Below are positions 1 through 29,262 of a stretch of DNA of 64,000 nucleotides, piece after piece. Each line of letters begins with the position of its first letter. Position 1 is the stretch's first letter. Origin of the DNA: Amia ocellicauda (Eukaryota > Chordata > Actinopteri > Amiiformes > Amiidae); assembly GCF_036373705.1 (NCBI RefSeq), contig NC_089856.1:26060298-26124297 (forward strand), given 5' to 3'. The notes beneath the pieces were generated by a model. The model was given only the letters and a program-made list of their open reading frames with translations, ran no database searches and was not told where the DNA came from. A program made the translations under genes and the position numbers.

Positions 1-333
1 TGGTTATCCGACTACACACACACACACACACACACCTTCATAAAATGAATGTAACAGGGTGAAAGTGATTTAGATTTGCAATCTAACTTTTTTCTATTCC
101 TCACAAAAAGCGCTGATGCATTGTATACATGTATGTATGGGCTCTGCGAAGCTGTGGAAAAGATAGATGATTATTCTGGTGGCTTCTGCTGCTGCTGTAT
201 ATGTATATAAACCTTTAAATGTGAATGCAAGTCTAAACCCCCCCTTTCTAAAATGTCATCTTTTTGTTGCCTTTTAGCCAGGAAAGAACCCCTCCCCCCC
301 AATGTATTTATATATCCTACCCCACAACTTCCA

Positions 334-364
<31 letters not shown>

Positions 365-446
365 TAAAAAAACTGAAATAGGTTGGTTGGATAAGTGTCC
401 CCACCCAACTTAGCAATAGCAATACTAAATTAGCTCAGGTGTAAGC
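1..446. other. Left-edge non-coding sequence with simple repeats
   Basis: (CA)n at about 14-35 and (TA)n at about 343-366. No gene recognised. Together with the sequence up to 11302 this is probably 5' flank or first intron of STAG1. Confidence 0.5.
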
Positions 447-1101
447 ACTTGCCTTCAAAATCACGCAACAAGTGGCCTCCATCTGGAGGGCCGAGCAAGA
501 ACGAGACTAATCAGAGAGGCTACCAAGAGGCAAATGGCAACTTTGCAGGAGCTACAAGCTTTTATGGCCAATGCTGGTCAAAGTGTGCATGTGACAATAT
601 TGAACCACTCCACAAAGCTGACCTGTGCGGTAGGGTGACGAGAAGGAAGTCATTATTCAAGAAATCTGACCTTGATTCCTATTTGAACTATCCAAAAAAA
701 CAATAAAACAAAGTCTCTGGGTAAATGAATGGAGCAAAGTACAGAAAGGTCCTTGAGGAAAACCTGCCCTGTTCAAGTTCCCCTTCAGCATTACAATGAC
801 CCAAAGCACACAATTAAAGCCACACTGGCGTGGCTAAAGAACAAAAAGGTAAACGCTAGTGGCCCAGTCAGAGCATCAACCTTGTTGATTGTGGCAAAAC
901 TGTGGCATGACTTTTGCTGTCCATCAACGCTCTCCAAGGAACCTGAGAGAGCTTGAGCAGATCTGTAAAGAAGAGTGGCCAAATATTGGCAATTTTAGAT
1001 GTGCAAAGTTGGTAGAGATCTATCCTAACAGACTTACACCTGTAATTGTTGCCGATGCTGCTCCCACCAAGTATACATTCAGGGAGGTGAGACATATCTA
1101 A
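447..1101 (+). mobile_element. Tc1-like transposon relic
   Basis: Broken reading frames on the + strand still show Tc1 transposase segments. A GRVTRRKSLFKKSDLDSYLN-like stretch (about 627-690) recalls the end of the DNA-binding region. QHYNDPKHTIKATLAWLKNK (about 785-850) is the second catalytic-Asp region, and NLRELEQICKEEWPNI followed by a ...TKY end (about 936-1077) is the C-terminus. The first-Asp segment between the N-terminal and second-Asp parts is missing, and stops and frameshifts separate the pieces. Terminal repeats were not recognised. Old and inactive. Confidence 0.85.
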
Positions 1102-2094
1102 TTATAATATTTCAGTTTTGTATTTTGAATATATTTCAAAATAAAACATTTTCCCACTTAACAGAATGGAGTATAATTGGGGAATAAAATTCTCATTTAA
1201 ATGCATGAAACTCTGAAGTTAATTTCCTATTCCTAAATTAATAATAATCCCCCCCCCCCCCCCCCATTAAGAAAACTAAGCAAGGAATAGTCTTCCAAAT
1301 GTATAAAACTTAATTTAAAAATTGGTTGCTGTGTCAATAATAATAAAAAAAAAAAAGGCAGCCAGGACACATCATCCATGTGTGTGGGAGGGGGTGTTCA
1401 TATGGACTTCACTACACTTCACAGGAGTAGTAGGGTTTGCCTCTCCTCCTCAAGCCCAGTCTGACCCCCTCCTGCCCTCCCCTAGGACTCTTGCCAGACT
1501 TGGTCTCTCAGGGTCTCCAACCTGTGTGTTTTTATTGTTTTGTTTTTTCTACATCACTGTCAATCTGAATTCTCCGCATGCTCTCGGATCTTTAGTGAAG
1601 CATCATGGTGCACGCACACAGGCTAACTCCAGCCTTTACGGACAAAACATTTACACAATGGCGATTGACAGGCCAAGGTGGAATTAGCTGTGGGTGAGGC
1701 CTAGTTGAGGCAGATTAAGAATCTGAACTCCTACTCTCCACATACTTCCTAGCATGAGATAAAGATACACATAGCTGGCAGCTATTTTTATCATCAATCA
1801 AGAGCTTAATTCTTGGGTACATACCAGAGCGTACCATTTTACCGGATGTTTGTTAATGACTCATTCGTATGTTTAGTGTTTCCTTGCATTAGAGATTTTG
1901 AAATAAACGTGTTCCTTTGAAAAACCAAGAGCCAAACAGAACAAACCGTTGTAATATCTGCTCATTTCTTTTTGCTTCAAATTCTGTAAATGATTTGTAC
2001 ACTTTATTAATGGTTCAGTCTGAGGCAGTTGGTGTGTGTGTATGTGTGTCTGGAAGGCACTTAACATGCATGACATGTATTCCAGAAGGCAGGC

Positions 2095-2108
2095 ATTGCC
2101 ATGGTAAC
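2095..2108 (+). promoter_or_regulatory. RFX X-box-like motif upstream of STAG1
   Basis: ATTGCCATGGTAAC matches GTTNCCATGGNAAC at 13 of 14 positions and is nearly palindromic. Motif only. Confidence 0.4.
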
Positions 2109-5100
2109 CCTCTTGTAGGTCATAAGCTCTTCGTCTGATTTGATTGGCTGACTAGAGAATAGCTGGCTGGAGAGATCAGTGAGTGTTTAAGACAGTTACA
2201 AGCCAAAAGAAGACCTTTTATCCTGTGTTTGCTGTTTGTACATTTTCATTTTGTGTTTTTTTTTATTATCTATTTCCTGAAAGGCTGACTTGCATGTCTA
2301 GGGAGTTAAACAGATTGTTTTAAGAGTTAGCAGACACTGGTGTCAGGATAATCCAAAGGGAAACTGCTAAGGGATTTTCTTTTTCTCACTTTAATTTTTT
2401 TGGTCAATGTTTAAAAATGTACTTTTTTCTTTCCATCTTTGTTTTGACAGGCCATGATTATAAAAGTGGCAAGGCAAGAAGTTTATTAGCCAAAAACATA
2501 AACAAAAAATTCCCTGGAGTATAATAATTTGAAATGGTCACTTTTCTTCTTCTACAGTGCTAATGCTAATATTTCAGCAAATCATTTGAATGTAAAGAGA
2601 GTTGGAAGAGCAAGTGCAAGATAAAACAGCTGTCCCATTCATGAGAACATTTCCTAATCACTTTCTTATGTCTTGGCTTGTTTATTCAAGAGATTGTTCT
2701 GGCTTTCTTTGCTTTATTTACAACCATAACCAAAGAGATTGTTTTTCAGTTGTTTTTTTTAATTTAATTTTTTCTGTGCTTTCTGTGGTGCACCTTAGAG
2801 GTTTTCTGACACTAAACACTAAAAGTACTGGTCATGTGGGGTCTAATTAGGTGCACAGAGCTGGCCATGTATGTATTTATTTTAATCAGGTTTAGAAACG
2901 CATCCTGTCCGGCCCCCCCTATTCGGACATTGCCATTTCAGTTTACTAAAGCGATTACAAACTTCTAGCAAGCTATTCTTATTGTCCCTTTAATCCTGTT
3001 ATCCTTCTTATAGGTAGAGATCTGAAGCATCTTGCTTGAACAGGTGTCTGGTGTGAGTCTGTTAAGGCCTCATTTCTGATGCTTGTTTCTGTGGAAGGTT
3101 ATTATTAGAAATATTTTGTAAGACATACAGCACCCAATTAATATTTAACTTTACCATTTAAACAGAATAAGTGTTTTAACATAATTAAAATGCACAGGTT
3201 TTTTCTTCATTGTGTAGGATAAGTGTTAGATTTTAATTATACTGTCTTGTTCTGTATGATGCCATTGGAACTGATCTCAGAGTATGTAAAACTGTATTTA
3301 TTCTGCTTTATTTTTTTGAGCATCCCAAGCTGAATAGCAAGACTGTACCAAATTATTCATGGTTGTGTGGCTGTGCAACAAAAATCTGTTTGAGGTGTCA
3401 TGCATCGTCTTTGTAATGTAAACACTTTGTCAGGCTTATTATAGCACTGTAGAGTGTAACACTTGTGTATGAAGAGAAAGTTACCTATAAATAGGAATAT
3501 GTAAATGTTCTCACAAAATTGCTTGTAAATACATTAATAACAAGCTGCATTTGCTGTGGCAGTGAGGTCTTTGTGAGGCAAAAACATTCACAGGGTATTA
3601 CTTTAACAAAAGGTTGACAAAGAGAAAGTGTTACAAAAATATAGTTTGTACTCCACTGTAAGGATCCATTACAAATTGAAAACCTAAATTAAACTTAACC
3701 TTCAGTTGAAACTAAAAGATAAATGTGTTGTGCAATGCTTCCTTCTACAGATAATATTCCCCTTTGTATTGCTTTTATTAAGAACTTTCTCAAGGTTGGG
3801 GCGTGTTAATGTGCATTTTATTAGTTTCATAGCTCTTGTGTTATTGCTAAATTATTATTTTTTCCAATTTAGGCTGACTGGTCTAACACACATCAGTTCC
3901 CAGCTCTCCATCTCTTAATATGAAATTAGCTGGTTGTTCCCATGTACTTTCCAGTACCTTACCTTTTATCACTGTAAATAAGATGCAAAATGAAAAACAT
4001 GATGCCATCTGTGAGATTTGCTGCTTTCCAGAAAGATCTGCCACGAATCCCTGAGCTTGATGCAAAGGGTTTGAAAAGCAGTTGGCAGTGACATTATTTA
4101 AATAGTAGAAGAAGAAAAAACTTCACACTTGCAATTCTTTCACTAATTCAGTATTTTATAAATGTTACAGAACAGAAATTCAGTTTACTCATGGGTTCTA
4201 AGGCCGATTTTTAGTGTGATGTTTTTTTTTTCTTCTAAACATGTGATGTCTCCTAACTTGATCAGAAGGAATCCCAGAAAAATAAAATCTTCTAATTTCT
4301 GCTCTGAAAATTGTGTACTATGGTCTTGGGATCAGGTGATGGATAAGTATTGCAGGATGTGCATCTTGTTAATAATATATAGTGGACATTTGGAGAAATG
4401 TGTATTGCATTGTGCTGGTTAAATTAACTTAAGGGCAGCTTTGGTTGGGATGATTGCTTATGGCAGGAAAAGTGTGTCTGCTGCTTTAAGGATGATAGAT
4501 GTACGGCAACACTGTGACGAAATAAATATCCCAATTAGACTGATGGTTTGAGACCAGACACAATATTTAATTTAACAAGGTAGCATGAAACACAAAATAG
4601 TTTGCTTCCCAGCTGTCTTCTGAATAGATGAATAATTGAGACTAACTGTCCCCTGCTGTGGGTTTGGGGTTTTGGGAGGGGGGATCTTAGGGGAAGGAAA
4701 GGACTTTTTGGTGGTGATGGGTTAAGACTTTATGCCCAACTGTGCTCTATACACTGGTTTGAGCTGGCTATATACAGAGGTGACATGGTAGTGTCCTTTT
4801 CATCACCCCAGTAAGTTAGGCCCATTTATTTATTTATGTTACTTGCTACGTTTCAAAGGTTTGTCCCAGATGCACAGTTTTTGTTTTATAGTTTTGTCTA
4901 AACTGAATGTAAGGATGCTGATTAATACTGTAATCTGTATGTTTTCATTATACTAGGAGGACAGGAAATAACACTCCTGCTGCAAAGCTTAATAAATCTA
5001 GGGCATGATTTGTAACTCCTGTTTTTTTATATTATGACAATTGAAATGTACTTTGAACATAAAGAAAAATGAATGCATGACATGCACAATTTCCCCTCTG

Positions 5101-8100
5101 CTACAGGTCTAAGTGACCTGTGTTAATCTACTGCATAATACTTTAAGCATGGCTAGAGCAGTAATATTTAAACAATATACTGTTGTCAGATTTGTGGTTT
5201 GGGCCCATGAGTGGAATCAAATCAGTGAATGTTATTTGGTCCTGTCATTTAGCCATTCTTTTAGTTGAATGTTTTCATACTTTTAATGTAATTCAGCTCA
5301 TTAGGAAAATGTATTGTCGTGTATGTGTGGGTGTGCGTCCGCGCGCCGGAGACTCTGGGCAACCGATCTACATAACAGCCGTTCTAAACTCTCAGGATTA
5401 ATGAGGGAGATGCCTAATGTGGTTTTATCTGGATTTGTGCCATTATGAAGTGAGTAACTCCAAACAAGAAACGGACAATCTGTGCTTTTGTAGACATTTG
5501 ACTAGAGGTGAGAAGGAGGTGGGTGGGGGGTGACTCGCACAAGGATTAGATTTATTTATTTGCCCCCTGTAAAATGTATCTCTTAAATGGAAGACGAGTT
5601 AAAAATATTGCCCTCTAGGGGAAAGCTTTACAGTCCCCAAGCACTTGCTGACATCCAACACATCGGCTGCGGGTTTATAAAGAGCCAATTATTTTCCCAT
5701 TAAGAGCTATGGAATCCTTGGCTGTTTGTTCTGTGATTGTTTTATTGTTCTGTGGTCCCTCTTCCCTTCTGTTACAAAACGTCAGTGAGCACTGGGCAGC
5801 TCTCTGTAAATACTGCAGATCCCTGTCCCCATTCCATAAAAAAATTGTTGGCATGCATAAAGCGGTGAATAAATGCACAAGTGTCATTATGTTGCACTAT
5901 ATCTGTCAGTTAAATGACACTTTAATTAACATTTAATTTGAACTTGCAGGTGTCATCACTGCCAGCAGGGTGTAGGGTTGAGGAGAGAGGTTCAAGATGT
6001 ACTTCTATTAGCGCTGGTATAGTTGAGACCCCTTTCCAGGACCAGTATCATCCTCTTCAACTTCCATGGATTGTGCTAGTACTAGAAGCACCAGTTTTTT
6101 TGTTATTAATTATTATTATTATTTAATTGGCCATGAATTAAGTATTAGTAGTAGGAGCTGTAGATGACCAGTATGTGCTATACTGCTTTCTCAAGGTTGA
6201 GAATTGCTTCAGAAATGCAACAGTGTTTTTGCTTGGGGCTTTCAGGCCATACATATACTGGTTGTGGAAAAGGCTGACTCTGAATCATAATTGAATAAAA
6301 TTGTGTAAATAATGAACATAATAATGAAGTTATTTCAGGATGCCTAAGGACAGTAATGCCATGAATCTGCAGTGAGCAGAGAATTTCATTATATTCATGT
6401 TTCTGTACTAATTAGTCGCCACACTAAAAAAAAAATACATTTTTTTTTTAATTAACATTAGCAAAGCAAGGTTTTTGAATGAACTGGCAAAGCTTTAAGA
6501 CTGCCTTTCCGAATGTATCTAATACATATTCACAGATGCATCATTCCAAGTGCAATTTACCTCTCATTAGTGGACATTGACCCCCCTCCCCCCCCCCGAA
6601 CCTTTATCAGTGGCAATTAAGGATTGTAATTTGTTCTAGTCGATGTATTGTGCCTCTGAAAGATTGCCTTGGATATAGGGTGGCAGATGGAGTTTTAGTA
6701 ACTAGACACTGACACCAGTGCCTGTAATAAAGATATTTTGTAAATGACACAAACCACTCTCCATTGTAGTCCTGGACTTTATAAATGTGAAAGAAGGCAC
6801 ATTTTCTCTAAATGTCAGTTGATAAGCACCAGTTTCTCAGTTTATTTTTGGTTTCTTTTTTATGTTGTGGGGTTTTCCAGTGGGAGCAGATGAATGTTTG
6901 CTGTATAGTGATGGGATGGAAGCACAGTGTTTTCAAGACTACAAGAAAGATTGGAGAACTGCACTAATCAAAGACTGCCCTGGATCCCAACATCAGTGCT
7001 ATAGAAGCTATATGTAGCATCAGAATTTACAGAAGTTAATATATAAAGGTTATTTATATTGTGTGTGTGTAAAATTGAGAACTGAAATTTTTAATGTATG
7101 AATACAGTTTGGCATAGGCCCAGATTAGGTTCAGTATAAAGTTACCCCTGAACCTTTGTTTCTCCAAGCATTTGTACCTCAACGTCTGCTCTCACCCTGC
7201 TGCTTCAATACTTAAATGTACACAGATTGTTTTAGTGTTGTAGCTATTAAACAACAAGCGTAGTTGCAGCATTAAAGACAGTAACAGAGAGATAGGATTT
7301 GTCATGAGGCAGTAGCTTGTCTGAGAGCTTGTGCAAATGTAATGAACTGTTGGCACTGAAAATCTTCAGTTGCTCTGCCTTGAAAGATGGCAAAGCTTGG
7401 GATTTTTGCTGGGGTGCCAGTGGAAGGCAAACTGCCGTACAGACCAGAGGGACAGTTGACGTGAGCACAGCTGGCTGCTGTGGGGATGGGACTGGAGGGT
7501 GATACTATCTCCGATAAAATGGATTTCTCCATTCTTTGGTTGAATAATTATACGATTGTCCATATATATATAATATAAATTTTAAAAAAATCCCAACTAC
7601 ATAATTTAAAAAATGGATAATTGTGTGTAAGGTGTTGCCTGGGCGGGTGAAATAGACCTTTTGCATTGTTCCTTAGTGTAACCTGGTACTGTTGGATAAT
7701 TGATCTAAATACTCCTGTATGTTCAACCTGCTGTGTGTTCCCATTTCCCTGTTCTTAACTTTTTTCAGTCTTTGTTTGACCTTTGAGAGTATGAATTCAC
7801 AACCTTGTCACATGTAATGTTAGAGCATCTGAAAAACAGAATGGCTGAATCTTATTTATTGGCTAAATTAATGTTTGCTAATGATTTTACATTCTTCCCT
7901 TGTGCTGCACCAATGTGCTCTTTCTAGCCTTTGTTGCTCTTTGTTTTGTTTTACTCAGTCATACTCAGAAAATCATTAACCTGTAGCTTGAATATAATCC
8001 CCATTATTTCACTCTCTTGGGCAGAAAGGGAAAGTCATCCAGGCACTTATGCTTGTGGCATTTGATTAATGCATACACGTGTCCCATATTCCCCCTTAAT

Positions 8101-9307
8101 TTTGCTGCCTAATAAAAGCTCTTCCACTCTGTCTGCAGCATGGTCCCTGGGGCAAGTAGTTGCAGCCCCTGAAAAGCTATATAACCAGTGATTTATGTTA
8201 CTCAAGACTATTATATTATTGATTTACTATTGCACTGTCAGGCAGGATATATGCAAAAAATGTGACCAGTTACAAGTTTGAGATATGTTATAGAAATAAC
8301 TAGGTAATAATTACATGGCTGGCTGGTCCCACAATATTTGGGGTGTACGATATGCATCCCTCAGTTAAGCACAAGTTAAATATCAATGCAGGACTGAAAT
8401 ACCCTACTGGTGGGGTTGTAATGGTGAAATCTTCCCATAGCCTTTCTCTGACCCATTGGCCTGGCTTTCCTATTCCCCTCCCCTGACCTCCTGTGTTGTC
8501 CCCAGCCAGAAGTCATTCATTGCATTTCACCATCCACACTATTGTGTACATTGAATATGTGCAGTAATGTGCAACAGGACTGTAGAGTACCTGATAATTA
8601 CAAGTACATGCACATGCAAGAACTGTAGAAGCAAACATAAAACTCACATTTTCTTGTATAACACTGAAAGATTAAGTGTATCTGGAACACGGGTTTAAAA
8701 AGGAAACGGACAAGCACAACATTTTTTGAAACCTGAGTAAGGCACTTTGCTTTGCACTGGATTATTTTTAAATGATTCATTTTTTGTGCTTTTGTATGTC
8801 AACCAGAAATATGTGAAGTGCATTTGTGAATTGAACATTAAGAAGCATAATTTTATAGTTTTAGGTGTTTTTGCTCATTCTGATTATTTAATGATTACTG
8901 ATATTCATCCAATTTGCTATTTAATTGTTTTCATAGCATGCTAGTTGCTAATTGAACGTGAATATCAAAACCTTTGCTTTTATTTTGGCCTGTGCCAGCT
9001 TAGAATGCAGACATCTCCTCTCAGCCTATCCAGCTTCACTGTTGTATAATGGTAGCAAATCCAAAGGAAGAATCCACCAGTTATTTGTAATCTCTGTCCT
9101 CTGTCATCATAAGTATAACACGCCATTCCGGCTGAGAGCCCTCCCCTCTCCAGAGAGCGAGTCTGCTGCAAGCTGGGGGAGGGGAGGTCTTCTGCTTCCG
9201 CAAAAAAATCTCCCCATTCATCTTGAGATTGGCCGGGCTGTAGAGTTTCCCTTGTGTTGTACCGTCATCTGAAACAACAGTAGTAGTAGGAGGGGTGTGG
9301 TGTGGGG

Positions 9308-9500
<193 letters not shown>

Positions 9501-11302
9501 CGTGGTTGCCAGGGAAGCTTGTAGGCATTGTCCAGCTATTCTTGAGGGACAGGCTAATGAGAATGGAGCTGAAATCCCAACATGATGTGACCATAATAGG
9601 CAAGCTGTCATTGAGTGGAAACCAGTGCAGCGTGACCTGCTACCTGAAGCTGTGTGCTTCTGTTTTTGTGGGTCTCTTGTGTGCTTTGAAAGGGGGGGAA
9701 GGCCCGCTCCTCGCTTCACAGTGTGCTCTAATACTGCATCCTTTTTAACTGGCTTTGTGTACGATTCTCCTTATCCCGCAGACCCCTCTGCTGGTAATGT
9801 ACAGCACGCTGTGTGCAAAGTGAAAATTCTGCCAAAGCTCTACTGTGTATGCAGAGTTAAGCACTGCAGCACCTGCACAAAACTAAAACTTATCCACCTA
9901 CGACATACAGCCATCTAGTGGCAGGCTACACAAGCTGGTGATTTAACCATTTCCTGTACTCTCGGGTTGTGCTGGATCCCTGTCTTTTTTGACTCGACAA
10001 CTTTTGATATGTATGCATATTGACATGCATGTGCACACATCACTGGCCAAAAAATACATAAAAATGAAATGTTCTGCAACCGAACTTAGTTATGCTTGAT
10101 TTATTAGTGACGAAGACTTGCATTGCTTTTTAAATCTCAATACTGACACAATGGAAATGAATACTTAAATATTTAAATATTTTTGCTTCCATGTTTTTAC
10201 ATAAAAGGGGATATTTGTCCACTTACATGAACAGTGCTGTGGCTAAAACCATTCTTAACAAAATATTCACATATACGTGCCAAAATCCTATATAAAGTAA
10301 TGTTCTGGATGTATCTGTGTGGGTTGATCTGAAGCATTTAAATTAAGACTTTCTTAGCCTGCCCCCTACTGTTGTCCATATACTTTTTTTAAATACATAT
10401 TTTAAACATTTTATTTGCCTTGATCCTAAAACAAAAGGGATTCCATTAGGAAATTTAGAGTTTAAAGGTAACACCATTGTTTGTTTTTAAGCAAAACTTC
10501 AAAGGTCATAATGTTTATCAGCAACCTATATTGTAAATTGTTATTCTCATAGGTTCAAATACTTTGTGGATAACACTGCCCCTAGTGGTTAGATAAAAAT
10601 GCCATGCCAATAGTGAGATTAAACCTGAACTATCAAAAATGTTTCATGCATTTAACCATTAACATTATCCTTTATCATTTAATTTAAATTTTCATAGGAA
10701 TAACTAGTATTGAATGCGATGAAGTATAATGATTCATACCCATACCTAAATGCAATTGAAAATAAAGCAGACCAATCTAAATTACCTTTCCAAGGTTTCT
10801 TTCATCCACTTCTAGATGTTTTGGAAGTGGAATAAAAGGTTTTATTGAATTAGGCACATGTTTTTATATACTGCTTTATATGCATAATTAGGGGATTTGT
10901 GTAATGGTTATACAATTACAATAATAGTAAAGTAATAATAATAATTGTACTGCCTCCTGCCCTTAAAAAAAATAAAAAAAATGAATCATGTACTGCATGG
11001 GTACATTTTCGGACTAATTTGTTTTGTTGCACTACATAAAATGGCCAGTTGGTGTCTCTGTTTACTTTTTTTGTATCACCATGTAGCCTGCTTCATTTTG
11101 AATGAACTGCTGTAGTAAATGATAAAGGGACTGTAGTGTAAAGAACAATATGCAGATATAAATATACCAGCATATTTACAATATATTTCAACAATGGAAA
11201 AATATGTACAATGTGATTTTTATTTATTTTTTTAAGCTCGTTAAAATGTCTTCAAAGAATGGGGAGCTTAACTATTGGCTGATTTTTATTTTCTAATTTC
11301 AG

Positions 11303-11464
11303 ATTGTGGGATATGACTGTTTGGAAGTCATCTGATTGCACAAGAAGACAATTCTTTTCTATAGCGTTGCCCATATTTAACAAAAACACAACTCGCTAAA
11401 GCACTTGGGGAAGAAGTTCCTGAATACAGTTAAACACTCCTGGGGTGGAAAGCTGCTGAGAAAA
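11303..11464 (+). other. STAG1: STAG1 5'UTR part of first coding exon
   Basis: A pyrimidine-rich tract ending in TTTCAG at 11302 gives a plausible acceptor, so the start-codon exon appears to be spliced to an upstream non-coding exon. That upstream exon was not found; it may lie in 1-11302 or off the left edge. The leader holds a 28-codon upstream ORF (ATG 11313, stop TAA 11397-11399) that ends 65 bp before the main ATG. The main ATG is chosen because it gives the conserved SA-1 N-terminus. Confidence 0.75.
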
Positions 11465-26627
<15,163 letters not shown>

Positions 26628-28470
26628 AGAACCAGGAAAACATTTCAAGACGAGAACTGAAGTGTGTTTGGAGCAAGGGGCCTTCATACTGTGATTGCTT
26701 GTTATAAACATTCTAAAAATTGATCAACTTTATTTTGACAAAAAAAAGAAAAGAAAATTAAATAAAAAAGAAATCGTCAGTCAGAAGATGCAGAAAAGGA
26801 TCAAAAAGCTTGTTGCTCGTATAGTGACTGGTGGTGGTGCCTCCCAGAAATGGGTAGCTGCAGAAACTGTCAACTAACAGTGGAGGTACTGGTGCTACGT
26901 TGGTTTAAGTAGGTGTTACTCCTCACAATAGACACCACACACAATAGTCTTTTCATTGCAGAGAGAAAAAAAGGAAATCTTACAATTCATATGAAAAAAA
27001 CAAATTTCTAAAAAGAAAAATCAGTTAAACCCCATTCATGCTTAAAACGTATTCTTTGAAACCCATTGCTTATGTTTATTAGCAATGCAAGATATGTTGT
27101 GAATCACACTGGATTTGGTTAACATGTGGTACGCTTTAATTATCTTTGGAATTTAGATTCCACTCTCCCATGTTTTAAAGATGTAAATGTTATAATTGTT
27201 TCTGAGCACAGGTCTCTGATACTGTACAGTCACTTGCAGTTTGGTTCAGTTTTCTTTCTGTTCACCATATTTTTATATGCATATAACAGGTTTATATATA
27301 TATATACACAGTCCTTAAAAACATTTTATTTATTTATATATATATAAAAATAAATATATTTTTTTAAGGACTGTCCTTTACTTAGCCAAAAAATACTGGG
27401 TTTAGATTTTACCCCCTGGACATTCAGTAATTTTGTGGTGATAAATTAAGTGATTTAAATCATGGAAAACCTAATTATTCTTTCTTGATTAACACACTAA
27501 TTTGTGTCTTCTAAAATATTCCTACTAGGTCTGAAATTGTCCCTGGGATTGGCAACATATCGGCCAACACAGTCCCTTGAAACGAGAGTACCTAGATTTT
27601 ACAGAACTGGTTTTTGTTATCCGTGTTTATGGGAAAACGAAATCTTTGTATCTTTGTGTATAATATTGTTGAGATACTGCAGCAGCTTGACAGCTCAAGT
27701 TTTAATTCTAACAATTCCTGACAAACGGGATTCTTTTAAAGCAACACAACTTCTGGGTCTCATTTTACGACAAATAAAGACACCAAGCATTTTTACATGT
27801 ACAGTTTAAGGTAGCTCTTAACGAGTATTTTCCAGGAAGCCACACAGATCATTTACCCAGGTTTTTAAACAAATAAAGTAAAAAAATATTTTGAATTTTA
27901 GTAGTTTTAGTATGAAGTTTTGAATCAAGTGAGATTTTTGTCAAATGTTTGTACAGTTCTATTTGGACAGATCTGTTGCCAAATGATAGTGGACAACATG
28001 CTAATCCAACCACTGGCAAGTCAGGACTTGTTTTGACTGCAGTAAAATTAAATGAAGTCTAGAATGTGTAATGGATTGAACTAGTTAACTAGTCCTGAAG
28101 TGTGTGGTTGGTTTAAAATGTTACCACTGTAGTTCTGTGGGCATAGAAGCATAATAGATGCTGCATGGTTTGAGTCCTAGTCGCAACAAACCTTGTGCTT
28201 CACAGTTACCTGTATCAAAATGGAATTCTAATTTAGACAGTATTGTAGAGTGCATAACAAGGTTTCATATTTAGGTACCTTCAAGGTGCATTTCAAATTC
28301 AGTTCAAATTCAATAGCTTTTATATTTCAAGTGTCTCCTTGATTGGTTTTGCTAGTAATCCTGTAAATTGTACATTTTCAATATTAAAAAAAAAAAAAGT
28401 TTTTTTTGTACAATTTAAAGCTGATGCGTCACCTTTTCCTTTAATAAACTGTTCTAAAACTGCTTTGCTT
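26628..28470 (+). other. STAG1: STAG1 3'UTR (approximate end)
   Basis: AT-rich, non-coding sequence follows the TGA at 26625-26627. The likely last poly(A) signal is AATAAA at 28443-28448; earlier AATAAA hexamers near 27770 and 27870 could give shorter transcripts. The 101-codon ORF inside it (27504-27809) has no recognisable protein features. An AU-rich inverted repeat lies at 27308-27374. The 3' end is inferred from signals only. Confidence 0.6.
27308..27374. repeat. AU-rich inverted repeat in STAG1 3'UTR
   Basis: ACAGTCCTTAAAAA near 27308 is matched by TTTTTAAGGACTGT ending at 27374, with TA/TTTA-rich, partly pairing sequence between. It could fold as a hairpin in the transcript or be a remnant of a short palindromic element. 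Confidence 0.7.
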
Positions 28471-28689
28471 TTTGTGAATTTCTAACACATGATGATTATT
28501 CTTTTCAGGTGCAATGCTGATCTTATATTCCATAGCAATTTAAATCTACAGATGGGTGACAGAAAAATCCTGAATAAATGAGTAGAGGAACATAAGGAAT
28601 GCAGATGCCTCTAAAGAGGTGTATTACATGATCCAATTAAACAATTAACATCCTATCATGCTCTGTGGCATGTATTCAAATGCTGAACA

Positions 28690-29262
<573 letters not shown>

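Noticed and set aside
1322..1687. 121-codon ORF
   Set aside because: Poly-Lys start from an A run, no domain and no splice signals. Length is within chance for this many bases.
27504..27809. 101-codon ORF in STAG1 3'UTR
   Set aside because: No features beyond an open frame; lies downstream of the STAG1 stop and before the poly(A) signal.
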